NCBI RefSeq assembly: GCF_019334315.1
Contig: NZ_JAHWGL010000024.1
Span: 1 to 52,139 of the forward strand
Origin: Hymenobacter profundi
Lineage (GTDB): Bacteria > Bacteroidota > Bacteroidia > Cytophagales > Hymenobacteraceae
Direction of reading: 5' to 3'
DNA length: 52,139 nucleotides
Below, piece by piece: positions 43,513-52,139 of the stretch. Within the stretch, counting starts at the first letter, position 1. Each line of letters opens with the position of its first letter. The notes below the pieces were generated by a model, which searched no databases, was not told where the DNA came from, and was given only the letters and a program-made list of their open reading frames with translations. The position numbers were made by a program, and so were the translations under genes.

Positions 43513-44208
43513 ATGTCTGCTTCCTATTTGGTTGCTTTTGATGCCGACGACACCCTTTGGCCCAATCAGCCGCATTTCGACCGGGTAGAGACCCGTTTGT
43601 TTGAGATTATGGCGCACTGCGGCGACGTAGCCTACATCAGCACCCACCTCAACGCCGTGCAGCGCCGCAACATGCAGTTGTTTGGCTATGGCGCCAAGTC
43701 GTTCATGCTTTCCATGATCGAAACGGCCATTCAACTAACCAACGGCGCCGTCACGGGCAACGACATCCAACAGATTCTAGAAATGGGCAAAGACTTGCTG
43801 CGCTTTCCCATTGAGCCCCTACCCGGCGTAGTGGAAGTTCTCACGGAGCTACGCCGGCGCGGCCACCGCCTACTCCTGCTCACCAAAGGCGACCTGTTCG
43901 ATCAAGAAAGCAAAATTGCTCGCTCTGGCCTGGGCGAGCTATTCGACCATGTGGAGGTAGTCAGCGAGAAAGACGAGGCCACGTACCGCCGCCTCCTGAC
44001 GCGCTATAACGCAACGGTTGAGGAGTTTGTGATGATTGGTAATTCGCTGAAGTCGGATATTCTGCCTGTGGCGCGGCTGGGTTTCCAGGCCGTACACGTC
44101 CCCTACCACACCAACTGGATTTTTGAGCATGTTGACCCAGCTCTGCTGGAAGGTATTGCTTTCAAGCAGGTTGAAGATATTCGCGCCGTGTTGGAATTGG
44201 TGAGATAG
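43513..44208 (+). CDS. HAD-family hydrolase
   Basis: The 231-residue phosphatase has motif I FDADDTLW (nucleophile Asp10, acid/base Asp12), motif II LLLTKGD, motif III Lys in SEKDEATY, and motif IV VMIGNSLKSDI. An alpha-helical cap lies between motifs I and II. It probably hydrolyses a small phosphate ester. TAACTTCG at 43475-43482 is a near -7 match. A long hairpin follows the gene. Confidence 0.88.
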   Translation: MSASYLVAFDADDTLWPNQPHFDRVETRLFEIMAHCGDVAYISTHLNAVQRRNMQLFGYGAKSFMLSMIETAIQLTNGAVTGNDIQQILEMGKDLLRFPIEPLPGVVEVLTELRRRGHRLLLLTKGDLFDQESKIARSGLGELFDHVEVVSEKDEATYRRLLTRYNATVEEFVMIGNSLKSDILPVARLGFQAVHVPYHTNWIFEHVDPALLEGIAFKQVEDIRAVLELVR

Positions 44209-44223
44209 TGAATGGAAAACAGT

Positions 44224-44326
44224 TGTCATCCTGAGCAGAGCGGAGGACCTTATCACGTGAGAACGAGTCGTTGTTACGAGCATCATTCTCACGTAATAAG
44301 GTCCTTCGCTCTACTTAGGATGACAA
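44224..44326. repeat. Long hairpin, GTCATCCTGAGC family
   Basis: The arm TGTCATCCTGAGCAGAGCGG starts at 44224; the complementary arm ends near 44326. About 40 bases pair with several mismatches. It lies in the gap before miaB. Confidence 0.78.
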
Positions 44327-44401
44327 TAGTCTACACATCAACACGTCATCAATCACCACATCATCCCCTCTGCCATTCTGTCATTTCTGCGGTAAAAACC
44401 T

Positions 44402-44409
44402 TACCTTTG
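44402..44409 (+). promoter_or_regulatory. -7 box TACCTTTG upstream of miaB
   Basis: TACCTTTG fits TAnnTTTG and lies 37 bases before the ATG at 44447. No -33 match was found at the usual distance. Confidence 0.5.
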
Positions 44410-44446
44410 ACACTCCCAAAATGTGAAGCTGAAGCTGCGCGCCTCC

Positions 44447-45907
44447 ATGTCTCAACCGCTGATTACCCTCGATTTTCTTGATACGCCTACCCTCGATACG
44501 CCGTCGGTAGACGCCACCACGCATGCCCACGAGCCCACGGAGGCCGTGCGCGTGAGCCCGGCCACCCGCACCGGCCGGCAACGCAAGCTCTACATCGAGA
44601 GCTACGGCTGCCAGATGAACTTCTCCGACTCCGAAATCGTGTCGAGCATTCTGTTCAACGAGGGCTTCGACACCACCGACGATCTGGCCGGCGCCGACCT
44701 AGTGCTGCTTAATACCTGCTCCATCCGCGAGAAGGCTGAGCAAACGGTACGTATGCGCCTCAAGCAAATCAACTCGCACAAAAAGCGCCGTCCAGGCATG
44801 TTAGTAGGCGTGTTAGGCTGCATGGCCGAGCGCCTGAAAACCAAATTTTTAGAGGAGGAGAAAATTGTAGACCTAGTAGTCGGCCCCGACGCCTACCGCG
44901 ACCTACCCCAACTGATTTCACAGGTCGACGGGGGCCAGAAGGCCGTGAACGTGTTGCTGAGCCGTGAGGAAACCTACGCCGATATCACGCCCGTGCGCTT
45001 GAACAGCAACGGCGTCACGGCCTTCATCAGCATCATGCGCGGCTGCGACAACATGTGCTCGTTCTGCGTAGTGCCCTTCACCCGCGGCCGCGAGCGCAGC
45101 CGTGATACGCACAGCATTGTACAAGAGGCCCGTGACTTGGTAGCAGCTGGCTACAAAGAAGTTACGCTGCTCGGCCAGAATGTAGATTCCTATAAGTGGG
45201 CCAGCGAAGATGGCGCCGAGCGCGTCAACTTTGCCCAACTGTTGGAGCGTGTGGCGCTGGTAAGCCCCGAGCTGCGCGTGCGCTTCTCCACCTCCCACCC
45301 CAAAGACATCACCGACGAGGTGCTGCACACGATGGCGCGGCACGAGAACATCTGCAAGTATATTCACCTACCTGCCCAGAGCGGCAACTCGCGGGTGCTA
45401 GCGCTAATGAACCGCACCTACGACCGGCCCTGGTACGAGGAACGCGTGCAGGCCATCCGCCGCATCCTTGGCGACGACTGTGCCATCTCCACTGATATGA
45501 TTGCTGGCTTCTGCTCCGAAACCGAGGAAGAGCACCAGGATACCCTGACGCTCATCGACTTCGCGCAGTACGACATGGGCTACAACTTCTTCTACTCGGA
45601 GCGCCCCGGCACGCTAGCCGCCCGCAAGCTGGCAGACGACATTCCGTTGGAAACCAAGAAGCGCCGCTTGCAGGAAATCATCGACCGGCAGCAGCTACAC
45701 GCCCGCGCCCGCTACGCCCGCATGGTAGGCCGCGTGCATAAAGTATTGGTAGAGAACACCTCCAAGCGCTCCAAAGAGCACCTGAGCGGCCGCAACAGCC
45801 AGAACCAGGTGGTTATCTTCCCAAAAGGCAGCTTCCAGAAAGGCGATTACGTGAACGTATTCGTGAGCAGCACGACCGGCGGGGCGCTATTGGGAGAAGC
45901 GGTATAG
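44447..45907 (+). CDS. miaB: tRNA i6A37 methylthiotransferase MiaB
   Basis: The 486-residue radical-SAM enzyme adds a methylthio group to i6A37. Cluster motifs are [35 protein letters not shown] and the radical [11 protein letters not shown] followed by [14 protein letters not shown]-terminal TRAM domain includes [20 protein letters not shown] 44447 (MSQPLITL) is used; a GTG at 44423 would add eight residues. It heads the conserved block leading to groEL. With MtaB and MiaE the window encodes three tRNA-37 modification steps. Confidence 0.95.
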   Translation: MSQPLITLDFLDTPTLDTPSVDATTHAHEPTEAVRVSPATRTGRQRKLYIESYGCQMNFSDSEIVSSILFNEGFDTTDDLAGADLVLLNTCSIREKAEQTVRMRLKQINSHKKRRPGMLVGVLGCMAERLKTKFLEEEKIVDLVVGPDAYRDLPQLISQVDGGQKAVNVLLSREETYADITPVRLNSNGVTAFISIMRGCDNMCSFCVVPFTRGRERSRDTHSIVQEARDLVAAGYKEVTLLGQNVDSYKWASEDGAERVNFAQLLERVALVSPELRVRFSTSHPKDITDEVLHTMARHENICKYIHLPAQSGNSRVLALMNRTYDRPWYEERVQAIRRILGDDCAISTDMIAGFCSETEEEHQDTLTLIDFAQYDMGYNFFYSERPGTLAARKLADDIPLETKKRRLQEIIDRQQLHARARYARMVGRVHKVLVENTSKRSKEHLSGRNSQNQVVIFPKGSFQKGDYVNVFVSSTTGGALLGEAV

Positions 45908-45910
45908 AGT

Positions 45911-45958
45911 AATGGGTGTATCAGCAAGCGTCATGCTACGCTTGCTGATACACCCATT
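45911..45958. terminator. 20-bp perfect hairpin after miaB
   Basis: AATGGGTGTATCAGCAAGCG at 45911-45930 pairs exactly with 45939-45958 over an 8-base loop, starting four bases past the miaB stop. It lacks a T-run, so it may instead protect the mRNA end. Confidence 0.6.
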
Positions 45959-46015
45959 TACACGCCAAATAGAACACTCCGCTTTTCGTCTACTCTACGA
46001 AAACCTACCACGACC

Positions 46016-47329
46016 TTGACACCATCTGAGATTCAAAGTATAAAGTTGCGCTTCGGTATTATCGGTAATGCGCCGGCGCTGAACTACGCCATTCAGGTGG
46101 CGGCGCAGGTAGCGCCTACCGATATGACGGTGCTGATAACGGGCGAGAGCGGCTCCGGTAAGGAGTCGTTTTCTAAGATTATTCACGCGCTGTCGCCCCG
46201 CAAGCATGGGCAGTTTATTGCCATCAACTGCGGCGCCATACCCGAGGGCACCATCGATTCGGAGCTGTTTGGGCACGAAAAGGGCTCTTTCACGGGTGCC
46301 AATGAGGCTCGCAAGGGCTATTTTGAGGTGACCAACGGCGGCACCATCTTTCTCGACGAAATTGGGGAAATGCCGCTGGGTACGCAGGCCCGTCTGTTGC
46401 GCGTCCTGGAAAACGGCGATTTTATTCGGGTAGGCTCTTCCAAAGTGCAGAAAACCGATGTACGCGTGGTGGCTGCTACCAACGTAAACCTACTGGAAGC
46501 CGTGCGCAACGGCCGTTTCCGCGAAGACCTCTACTACCGCCTCAATACGGTGCCCATCACCGTACCGCCCCTACGAGAGCGGGGCGATGATATCTACCTG
46601 CTGTTCCGCAAGTTCGCCACCGATTTTGCCGACCGTTACCGCGTGAAGCCCATTTCGCTGTCGCCGGAGGCTGTGCGGGAATTGCAACGCTACCGCTTTC
46701 CCGGCAACATTCGCCAGCTTAAGAACGTGGCCGAGCAGATGTCGGTGCTGGAAATGGAGCGCGAGGTGGATGCTACCCACCTGCGCCAGTACCTGCCCCA
46801 GGAGCAGAGCAGCAACTTGCCCATGCTGCTGAGCGCGGCGGGTCCGGCCACCGACGGCGCGGGTAACGCCTACTCCGAGCGCGACTTATTATATAAGGTG
46901 CTCTTCGACATGCGCCGCGACATGACCGACCTGAAGAAGTTGGTGCTGGATCTGGCTGCCGGTCAGCGGCCTCAGGAAGCGCAGGAACTGTTGCGCCAAA
47001 ACAGCCACCTGTTTACGAACCTCAACGTGGCACCCTACGAGGGAGGCCGCTTGAACGCCCGCCCCGATACGGCCGGCGCTTCGTCGGATTACTTCATGCA
47101 CCCTGAGGTAGAAGACGCCACCGAATACGAAGAAGAGGAGCAGCGCGTTGAAGATATTCCGCACGAGACGGAAGAGGAAACCCTTTCCCTAGAAGCCAAG
47201 GAAAAGGAGATGATTATCAAAGCGTTAAAAAAGCACAACAACAAGCGTAAGTACGCCGCCCACGACCTGGGCATCTCCGAGCGCACGTTGTACCGCAAGC
47301 TCAAACAGTATGATTTGGAACAAGCATAG
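46016..47329 (+). CDS. Sigma54-dependent AAA+ Fis-type regulator
   Basis: The 437-residue regulator has a central AAA+ domain and no receiver or PAS domain before it. Walker A is GESGSGKES, the sigma54-contact loop is GSFTGA (family form GAFTGA), Walker B is GTIFLDEIGEM, and the arginine-finger region is RFREDLYYRLN. An acidic linker precedes the Fis-like helix-turn-helix KRKYAAHDLGISERTLYRKL. The start is TTG at 46016; no ATG gives a better N-terminus. It is co-transcribed with lptE, whose start lies inside it. Such lone activators next to lptE are typical for Bacteroidota. Confidence 0.88.
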   Translation: MTPSEIQSIKLRFGIIGNAPALNYAIQVAAQVAPTDMTVLITGESGSGKESFSKIIHALSPRKHGQFIAINCGAIPEGTIDSELFGHEKGSFTGANEARKGYFEVTNGGTIFLDEIGEMPLGTQARLLRVLENGDFIRVGSSKVQKTDVRVVAATNVNLLEAVRNGRFREDLYYRLNTVPITVPPLRERGDDIYLLFRKFATDFADRYRVKPISLSPEAVRELQRYRFPGNIRQLKNVAEQMSVLEMEREVDATHLRQYLPQEQSSNLPMLLSAAGPATDGAGNAYSERDLLYKVLFDMRRDMTDLKKLVLDLAAGQRPQEAQELLRQNSHLFTNLNVAPYEGGRLNARPDTAGASSDYFMHPEVEDATEYEEEEQRVEDIPHETEEETLSLEAKEKEMIIKALKKHNNKRKYAAHDLGISERTLYRKLKQYDLEQA

Positions 47330-47909
47330 GTTTTCTGAGCTGTTAGCTGTTAGCCATTGGCTGTTAGCCTTTAATTTCCTGAATAGGAAGTACAAAAAAG
47401 CTATCAGCTATCAGCTACTAGCTATGAGCGTAATCTTAAGTGGTTGCTCGGTTTATTCCTTCACCGGGACCAACATTGATCCGTCGGTGAAGACTATGTC
47501 CATTGCTACCTTCCAAAACAACTCCAGTAATGGCCCTTCGGCGCTGTCGCAGCAGTTTACGGAAGATTTCAAGGATTACTTTCAGCGCAACACGCCGCTC
47601 AAGATGCAGCAGCGCGATGGCGACTTACAGATTGAAGGTCAGATTATTGCCTACGATTTTGCCCCGGCCGCTATTCAGCGTGAGGGCAACGTGGACCAAG
47701 CCGGCGTGAACCGCCTTACCATCCAGGTACGGGTGAAATTCATCAATACCAAGGACGATACCCAGAGCTTCGAGCAAACCTTCCAGAGCAACGGCGACTT
47801 TCCCGCATCGCAGTCCATTGTCGCAATCAATAGCGACCCATCCTCTATCCGCAGAATTACCACCAACATCATCACCGACGTATTCAATAAGTCGGTGGCC
47901 AACTGGTGA
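47310..47909 (+). CDS. lptE: LPS-assembly lipoprotein LptE family
   Basis: The 199-residue lipoprotein has lipobox VILSGC followed by SVYSFTG, typical of the Bacteroidota LptE family, which plugs LptD and helps place LPS in the outer membrane. Conserved segments include KTMSIATFQNNSS, LSQQFTEDFKDYFQRNTPL and IEGQIIAYDFAPAA. The only in-frame start that gives a full signal peptide is ATG 47310, inside the upstream gene, a 20-base overlap. The signal peptide is encoded by a GCTGTTAGC/GCTATCAGC repeat region. ATG 47424 would leave too short a signal. Confidence 0.85.
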   Translation: MIWNKHRFSELLAVSHWLLAFNFLNRKYKKAISYQLLAMSVILSGCSVYSFTGTNIDPSVKTMSIATFQNNSSNGPSALSQQFTEDFKDYFQRNTPLKMQQRDGDLQIEGQIIAYDFAPAAIQREGNVDQAGVNRLTIQVRVKFINTKDDTQSFEQTFQSNGDFPASQSIVAINSDPSSIRRITTNIITDVFNKSVANW

Positions 47910-47915
47910 TATAGG

Positions 47916-47968
47916 ACTGTTGCAGAACGTCATTTCTCCCTACGGTCGAAATGACGTTCTGCAACAGT
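47916..47968. repeat. 20-bp perfect hairpin after lptE
   Basis: ACTGTTGCAGAACGTCATTT at 47916-47935 pairs exactly with 47949-47968 over a 13-base loop. A partial second copy of the right arm (TCGAAATGACGTTCTGC) stands at 48021-48037. Confidence 0.7.
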
Positions 47969-48070
47969 AATTTCTGACGATTGAGTTAGCATCCATCGCA
48001 CGTGAGATTTTTTCTTATAGTCGAAATGACGTTCTGCGATAGTTACTCTTAACACTTAACGCTTTAAAAG

Positions 48071-49309
48071 ATGACTCGCGCGTCGCTGCTGCATATTCTG
48101 GACCATGTCGGCTCTATATCGGAAGCCGAAAATCAGGAGCTGGTGCAGCTGGCTACGGCCTTTCCTTATTGCCAGACCGCTCACTTACTGCTCGCCAAAG
48201 CCGCGCACGACAAGGGTAGTATGCTGGCCAGCCAGCGCTTGCGTCGGGCGGCTACCTACGCCGCCGACCGTCAGTTGCTGCGCTTGCTCATTGAGCAACC
48301 CGACGTGCTGCTACCTACTGCTACTTCAGCACTTGCTTCTGTGCAATCAGTTCAGCTAGCCGTTCCTGAGCTACCCCTGGCCGAAATGCCAACGACGGAA
48401 GAACAGCCGGTAGCTTCCGTACTTGTTGAGGTACCCGCTGAGCCAGTTGAGGAGGAAGTTTTGGTTGCTGCCGAGACTGATGTCCCCGCTTCGGACTCAA
48501 ATGAAGTATTTGCTACTTCATTACCAGCGCTTGGCGATTCTCCGCCAGCCTTAGATATTGCAGCCGAGCCGGAAGCTGAGCTAGTGGAGCAAACGGATGA
48601 GGTAGTGCCTACTGCCGAGGAAATAACAGAAGCTGAAGCCGTTACGAAAACTGCGGAGGAAGTTACCCATGAAGCCGCCGTTCCTGTTGTAGTAGAAGAC
48701 TTACTGCCCGCCACGGCACCGCCCATTCGGCCGCCGGCCGACGCGGGGTCCTCGCGCTTTGAGTTTGGCTTGGCCGATTCAAGGCTACCAGCCCCAGCCG
48801 TTTATGAGCTATTCGACGACACGCCCGCTACTGAGACTCCTACCCCACCTACGCGTACCGCAGCCAGTCCGCCATTCTACGCCGACCCTAGCATTGGCTA
48901 CGGCTTAGACCTGGGTAGCCGCTTGGGCACCAGCCTGCAACCGCACGACACCTACACCACCGACTTACCGCACACTGGCTTCTTCCTCCCCGATGCGCTG
49001 CTCTTAGATCATGTGGCAGCACAACAGCCGGCCCCGCGTAAAACCCTGGCTATCATCGACCAATTCCTCAAAAACCAGCCTCGTTTAAAAGCGCCAGCCG
49101 TGGTACCACCCGCTGAGGAACAAACCGATTTATCGGTACCCAGCACCAGCGCTACCCCCGCGCTGGCCTCAGAGAGTCTGGCAAAAATTATGGTGAAGCA
49201 GGGCAAAACCGCCAAGGCCATTGAAATATATGAGCGCCTGATGGTGCGGCAGCCGGAAAAAAAGGCGTACTTTGCCGACCAAATTGCACAACTGAAATCT
49301 TCGGAATAG
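48071..49309 (+). CDS. TPR-like protein with long acidic linker
   Basis: The 412-residue protein begins with a helical domain (LLHILDHVGSISEAENQELV) that includes LATAFPYCQTAHLLLAKAAH. Residues 85-220 are Glu/Val/Ala-rich low complexity. A C-terminal TPR-like pair reads SLAKIMVKQGKTAKAIEIYE and RLMVRQPEKKAYFADQI. Bacteroidota genomes commonly carry such a gene between lptE and secG. No enzyme motif or signal peptide is seen, so it is probably a cytoplasmic adaptor. Confidence 0.8.
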   Translation: MTRASLLHILDHVGSISEAENQELVQLATAFPYCQTAHLLLAKAAHDKGSMLASQRLRRAATYAADRQLLRLLIEQPDVLLPTATSALASVQSVQLAVPELPLAEMPTTEEQPVASVLVEVPAEPVEEEVLVAAETDVPASDSNEVFATSLPALGDSPPALDIAAEPEAELVEQTDEVVPTAEEITEAEAVTKTAEEVTHEAAVPVVVEDLLPATAPPIRPPADAGSSRFEFGLADSRLPAPAVYELFDDTPATETPTPPTRTAASPPFYADPSIGYGLDLGSRLGTSLQPHDTYTTDLPHTGFFLPDALLLDHVAAQQPAPRKTLAIIDQFLKNQPRLKAPAVVPPAEEQTDLSVPSTSATPALASESLAKIMVKQGKTAKAIEIYERLMVRQPEKKAYFADQIAQLKSSE

Positions 49310-49310
49310 T

Positions 49311-49715
49311 ATGTATTACGCACTGCTTGTTCTTGTCTTTATCGTTTGCTTGCTGCTGGCGCTGGTGGTTCTGGCCCAGAATCCGAAAGGCGGCGGACTT
49401 TCCAGCCAGTTTGGTGCGGGCGGTACGGCCCAGCTTATGGGCGTGAAACGCACCGGCGACCTGCTGGAAAAACTAACCTGGGGCTTTGCTATTGCCCTGA
49501 TGGTTTTGTCGCTGGGTAGCCACATGCTGGCTAGCGGTGGCGGCAATGGTCCCGTTCGCAGCATCAACCAGCAGCGCGCCCTCGAAACGCCTACCCTACC
49601 CTCAGCGCCCGCCATCCCTGGCACGGGCGCCACACCGGCCCCGGCCGGCGCACCAGCTCAGCAACCAGCTGCGCCGGCCCCGGTTACTCCCGCCCCCGCT
49701 CCAGCCGCAGAGTAA
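49311..49715 (+). CDS. secG: Preprotein translocase subunit SecG
   Basis: The 134-residue SecG has two membrane helices (ALLVLVFIVCLLLALVVLA and FAIALMVLSLGSHMLA), with the conserved loop NPKGGGLSSQFGAGGTAQLM between them. The C-terminal tail is Pro/Ala-rich and longer than usual. It belongs to the SecYEG channel in the inner membrane. The start is one base after the stop of the previous gene, so they are co-transcribed; a terminator follows. Confidence 0.93.
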   Translation: MYYALLVLVFIVCLLLALVVLAQNPKGGGLSSQFGAGGTAQLMGVKRTGDLLEKLTWGFAIALMVLSLGSHMLASGGGNGPVRSINQQRALETPTLPSAPAIPGTGATPAPAGAPAQQPAAPAPVTPAPAPAAE

Positions 49716-49745
49716 TCACTCCACACGTATCGAACCTGACTATAA

Positions 49746-49781
49746 AACCAGCCGCTTTTCTGAAAAGCGGCTGGTTTTTTT
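49746..49781 (+). terminator. Rho-independent terminator after secG
   Basis: AACCAGCCGCTTTT pairs with AAAAGCGGCTGGTT over CTG, followed by a T-run. It closes the miaB-secG side of the block before groES. Confidence 0.9.
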
Positions 49782-49837
49782 ATGGCATTCGTGCATCTCG
49801 CCGAGAAGACACAGTGCCATCACAACCACCGCCACCC

Positions 49838-49921
49838 TGCCACGTATGGCAGTCCTGACAGGCTAAAAAGCCCGAAAATCAAGTTTGGGCGTTCATTCTG
49901 TCAGGTTTTGGTGGGCTGGCA
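49838..49921. promoter_or_regulatory. Divergent pair of TGTCAGG-N11-TGGCA elements
   Basis: On the plus strand TGTCAGG (49899-49905) is followed after 11 bases by TGGCA (49917-49921). On the minus strand TGTCAGG (49860-49854) is followed after 11 bases by TGGCA (49842-49838). The inner copy CTGCCA-CGTA-TGGCAG also forms a palindrome at 49837-49852. The plus-strand element lies 64 bases before groES. No CIRCE element (TTAGCACTC-N9-GAGTGCTAA) is present, so this may be the heat-shock control site. Confidence 0.5.
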
Positions 49922-49984
49922 TAAGAAGTGTTCCTCTACCAGCACCCCTTAGTTTTACATTCACTTTCACCCAAAACAACCAAT

Positions 49985-50275
49985 ATGTCACTAAGCATTA
50001 AACCGCTGGCTGACCGCGTTATCATCGCGCCGGCCGCTGCCGAGGAAAAGACCAAATCTGGCATCATCATCCCCGACACGGCCAAGGAGAAGCCCCAGCG
50101 CGGCGAAGTAGTAGCCGTAGGCGAAGGCAAAGTGGCCGACAATGGCACTGCCATTAAGCCCCAGGTAAGCGTGGGCGACCAGGTGCTGTATGGCAAATAT
50201 GCCGGCACTGAAATCACTGTAGAAGGCAAAGACTACCTCATTATGAAGGAGTCGGACATTTTTGCCGTTCTGTAA
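49985..50275 (+). CDS. groES: Co-chaperonin GroES
   Basis: The 96-residue lid of the GroEL chamber contains [20 protein letters not shown], the mobile-loop region [15 protein letters not shown] and the GEVVAVGEG motif. ATG 49985 is chosen; frames extending upstream cover the promoter region. It is followed by groEL after 51 bases as an operon. Confidence 0.97.
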   Translation: MSLSIKPLADRVIIAPAAAEEKTKSGIIIPDTAKEKPQRGEVVAVGEGKVADNGTAIKPQVSVGDQVLYGKYAGTEITVEGKDYLIMKESDIFAVL

Positions 50276-50308
50276 GTCGACACCCCTTTCCTTTCTTTTT
50301 TGCAGTAA

Positions 50309-51973
<1,665 letters not shown>

Positions 51974-52026
51974 TCATCGCAGATTGTCGCTGATTCGGCA
52001 GATTTCGCTGAATCGGATGCTTATAG

Positions 52027-52063
52027 AAACGGCCCCGCAACGTTGGTTGCGGGGCCGTTTTTT
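52027..52063 (+). terminator. Rho-independent terminator of groES-groEL
   Basis: AAACGGCCCCGCAA pairs with TTGCGGGGCCGTTT over a short loop and runs into T's. Confidence 0.92.
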
Positions 52064-52081
52064 GTTGAATTAACGCTCGTG

Positions 52082-52139
52082 TGTCATCCTGAGCGGAGCG
52101 AAGGACCTTCTCACGGTAGAACGACTATCGCACCAATGA
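52082..52139. repeat. Partial hairpin of the GTCATCCTGAGC family
   Basis: TGTCATCCTGAGCGGAGCGA and the following AGGACCTTCTCACG match the left arms at 42707 and 44224. The window ends before the second arm. Confidence 0.7.

Noticed and set aside
49716..49984. CIRCE/HrcA site or sigma54 promoter before groES
   Set aside because: No TTAGCACTC-N9-GAGTGCTAA is present, and the TGGCA box lacks the GC at the required -12 position.

Overview
The window reads as a chromosomal segment of a Bacteroidota bacterium, most likely a Hymenobacter-like member of the Cytophagales. Seen directly: a SusC/SusD pair with a DUF3823-type lipoprotein, a type III glutamine synthetase, a Porin_10-type outer-membrane protein, the block miaB - sigma54-type activator - lptE - TPR protein - secG - groES - groEL, and several upstream sites matching the Bacteroidota -7 box TAnnTTTG. 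The genus is an inference from composition and gene content. No rRNA, tRNA or CRISPR array was found.

Layout. 1-2710: a tandem family of small lipocalin-like lipoproteins with a decayed copy at the left edge, a small SH3-like secreted protein, and a repeated intergenic module. 2731-6240: an AT-rich accessory island in decay. It holds a nucleoside 2-deoxyribosyltransferase-like protein, a DUF2806-like gene broken by two stop codons, an intact CBS - HEPN-like (RxxxxH) - DUF7662-like - DUF3606-like protein, and the truncated, frameshifted start of an N6-adenine DNA methyltransferase. 6227-8761: a PAS histidine kinase and its single-domain response regulator. 8907-10105: a GC-rich tyrosine recombinase pseudogene with three frameshifts, one of them an 8-bp tandem duplication. 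10341-30802: mostly ordinary genes, including type III glutamine synthetase, LTA-synthase-like sulfatase, MtaB, two aldo/keto reductases with an AraC regulator, an XRE-like protein with a Pro/Ala-rich tail, a MacB/FtsX permease, two exported proteins, a GH2 enzyme, MiaE-like hydroxylase, porin and LpxK. 30908-37453: a SMUG2-like glycosylase, then a SusC-SusD-DUF3823 operon whose upstream region carries three LacI-type palindromes. 37951-45907: Nif3-like protein, zinc-ribbon coiled-coil protein, TPR protein, PabB, a CAT-like acyltransferase, a HAD hydrolase and MiaB. 46016-51973: the conserved envelope/chaperone block ending in groES-groEL.

How it fits together. The core genes cover envelope assembly (LpxK, LptE, SecG, porin, LTA-synthase-like enzyme), tRNA modification at or next to position 37 (MtaB, MiaB, MiaE), nitrogen and folate metabolism (glutamine synthetase, PabB), glycan uptake (SusCD) and protein folding (GroES/EL). 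The gaps between them hold many long perfect or near-perfect hairpins. One family begins with GTCATCCTGAGC or GTCATGCTGAGC and occurs at least four times.

The best candidate for something undescribed is the 2.7-6.2 kb island, especially the intact four-module CBS-HEPN-like gene, which sits between an NDT-like gene and a methyltransferase remnant. A second candidate is a pair of oppositely oriented bipartite elements, TGTCAGG-N11-TGGCA, upstream of groES.
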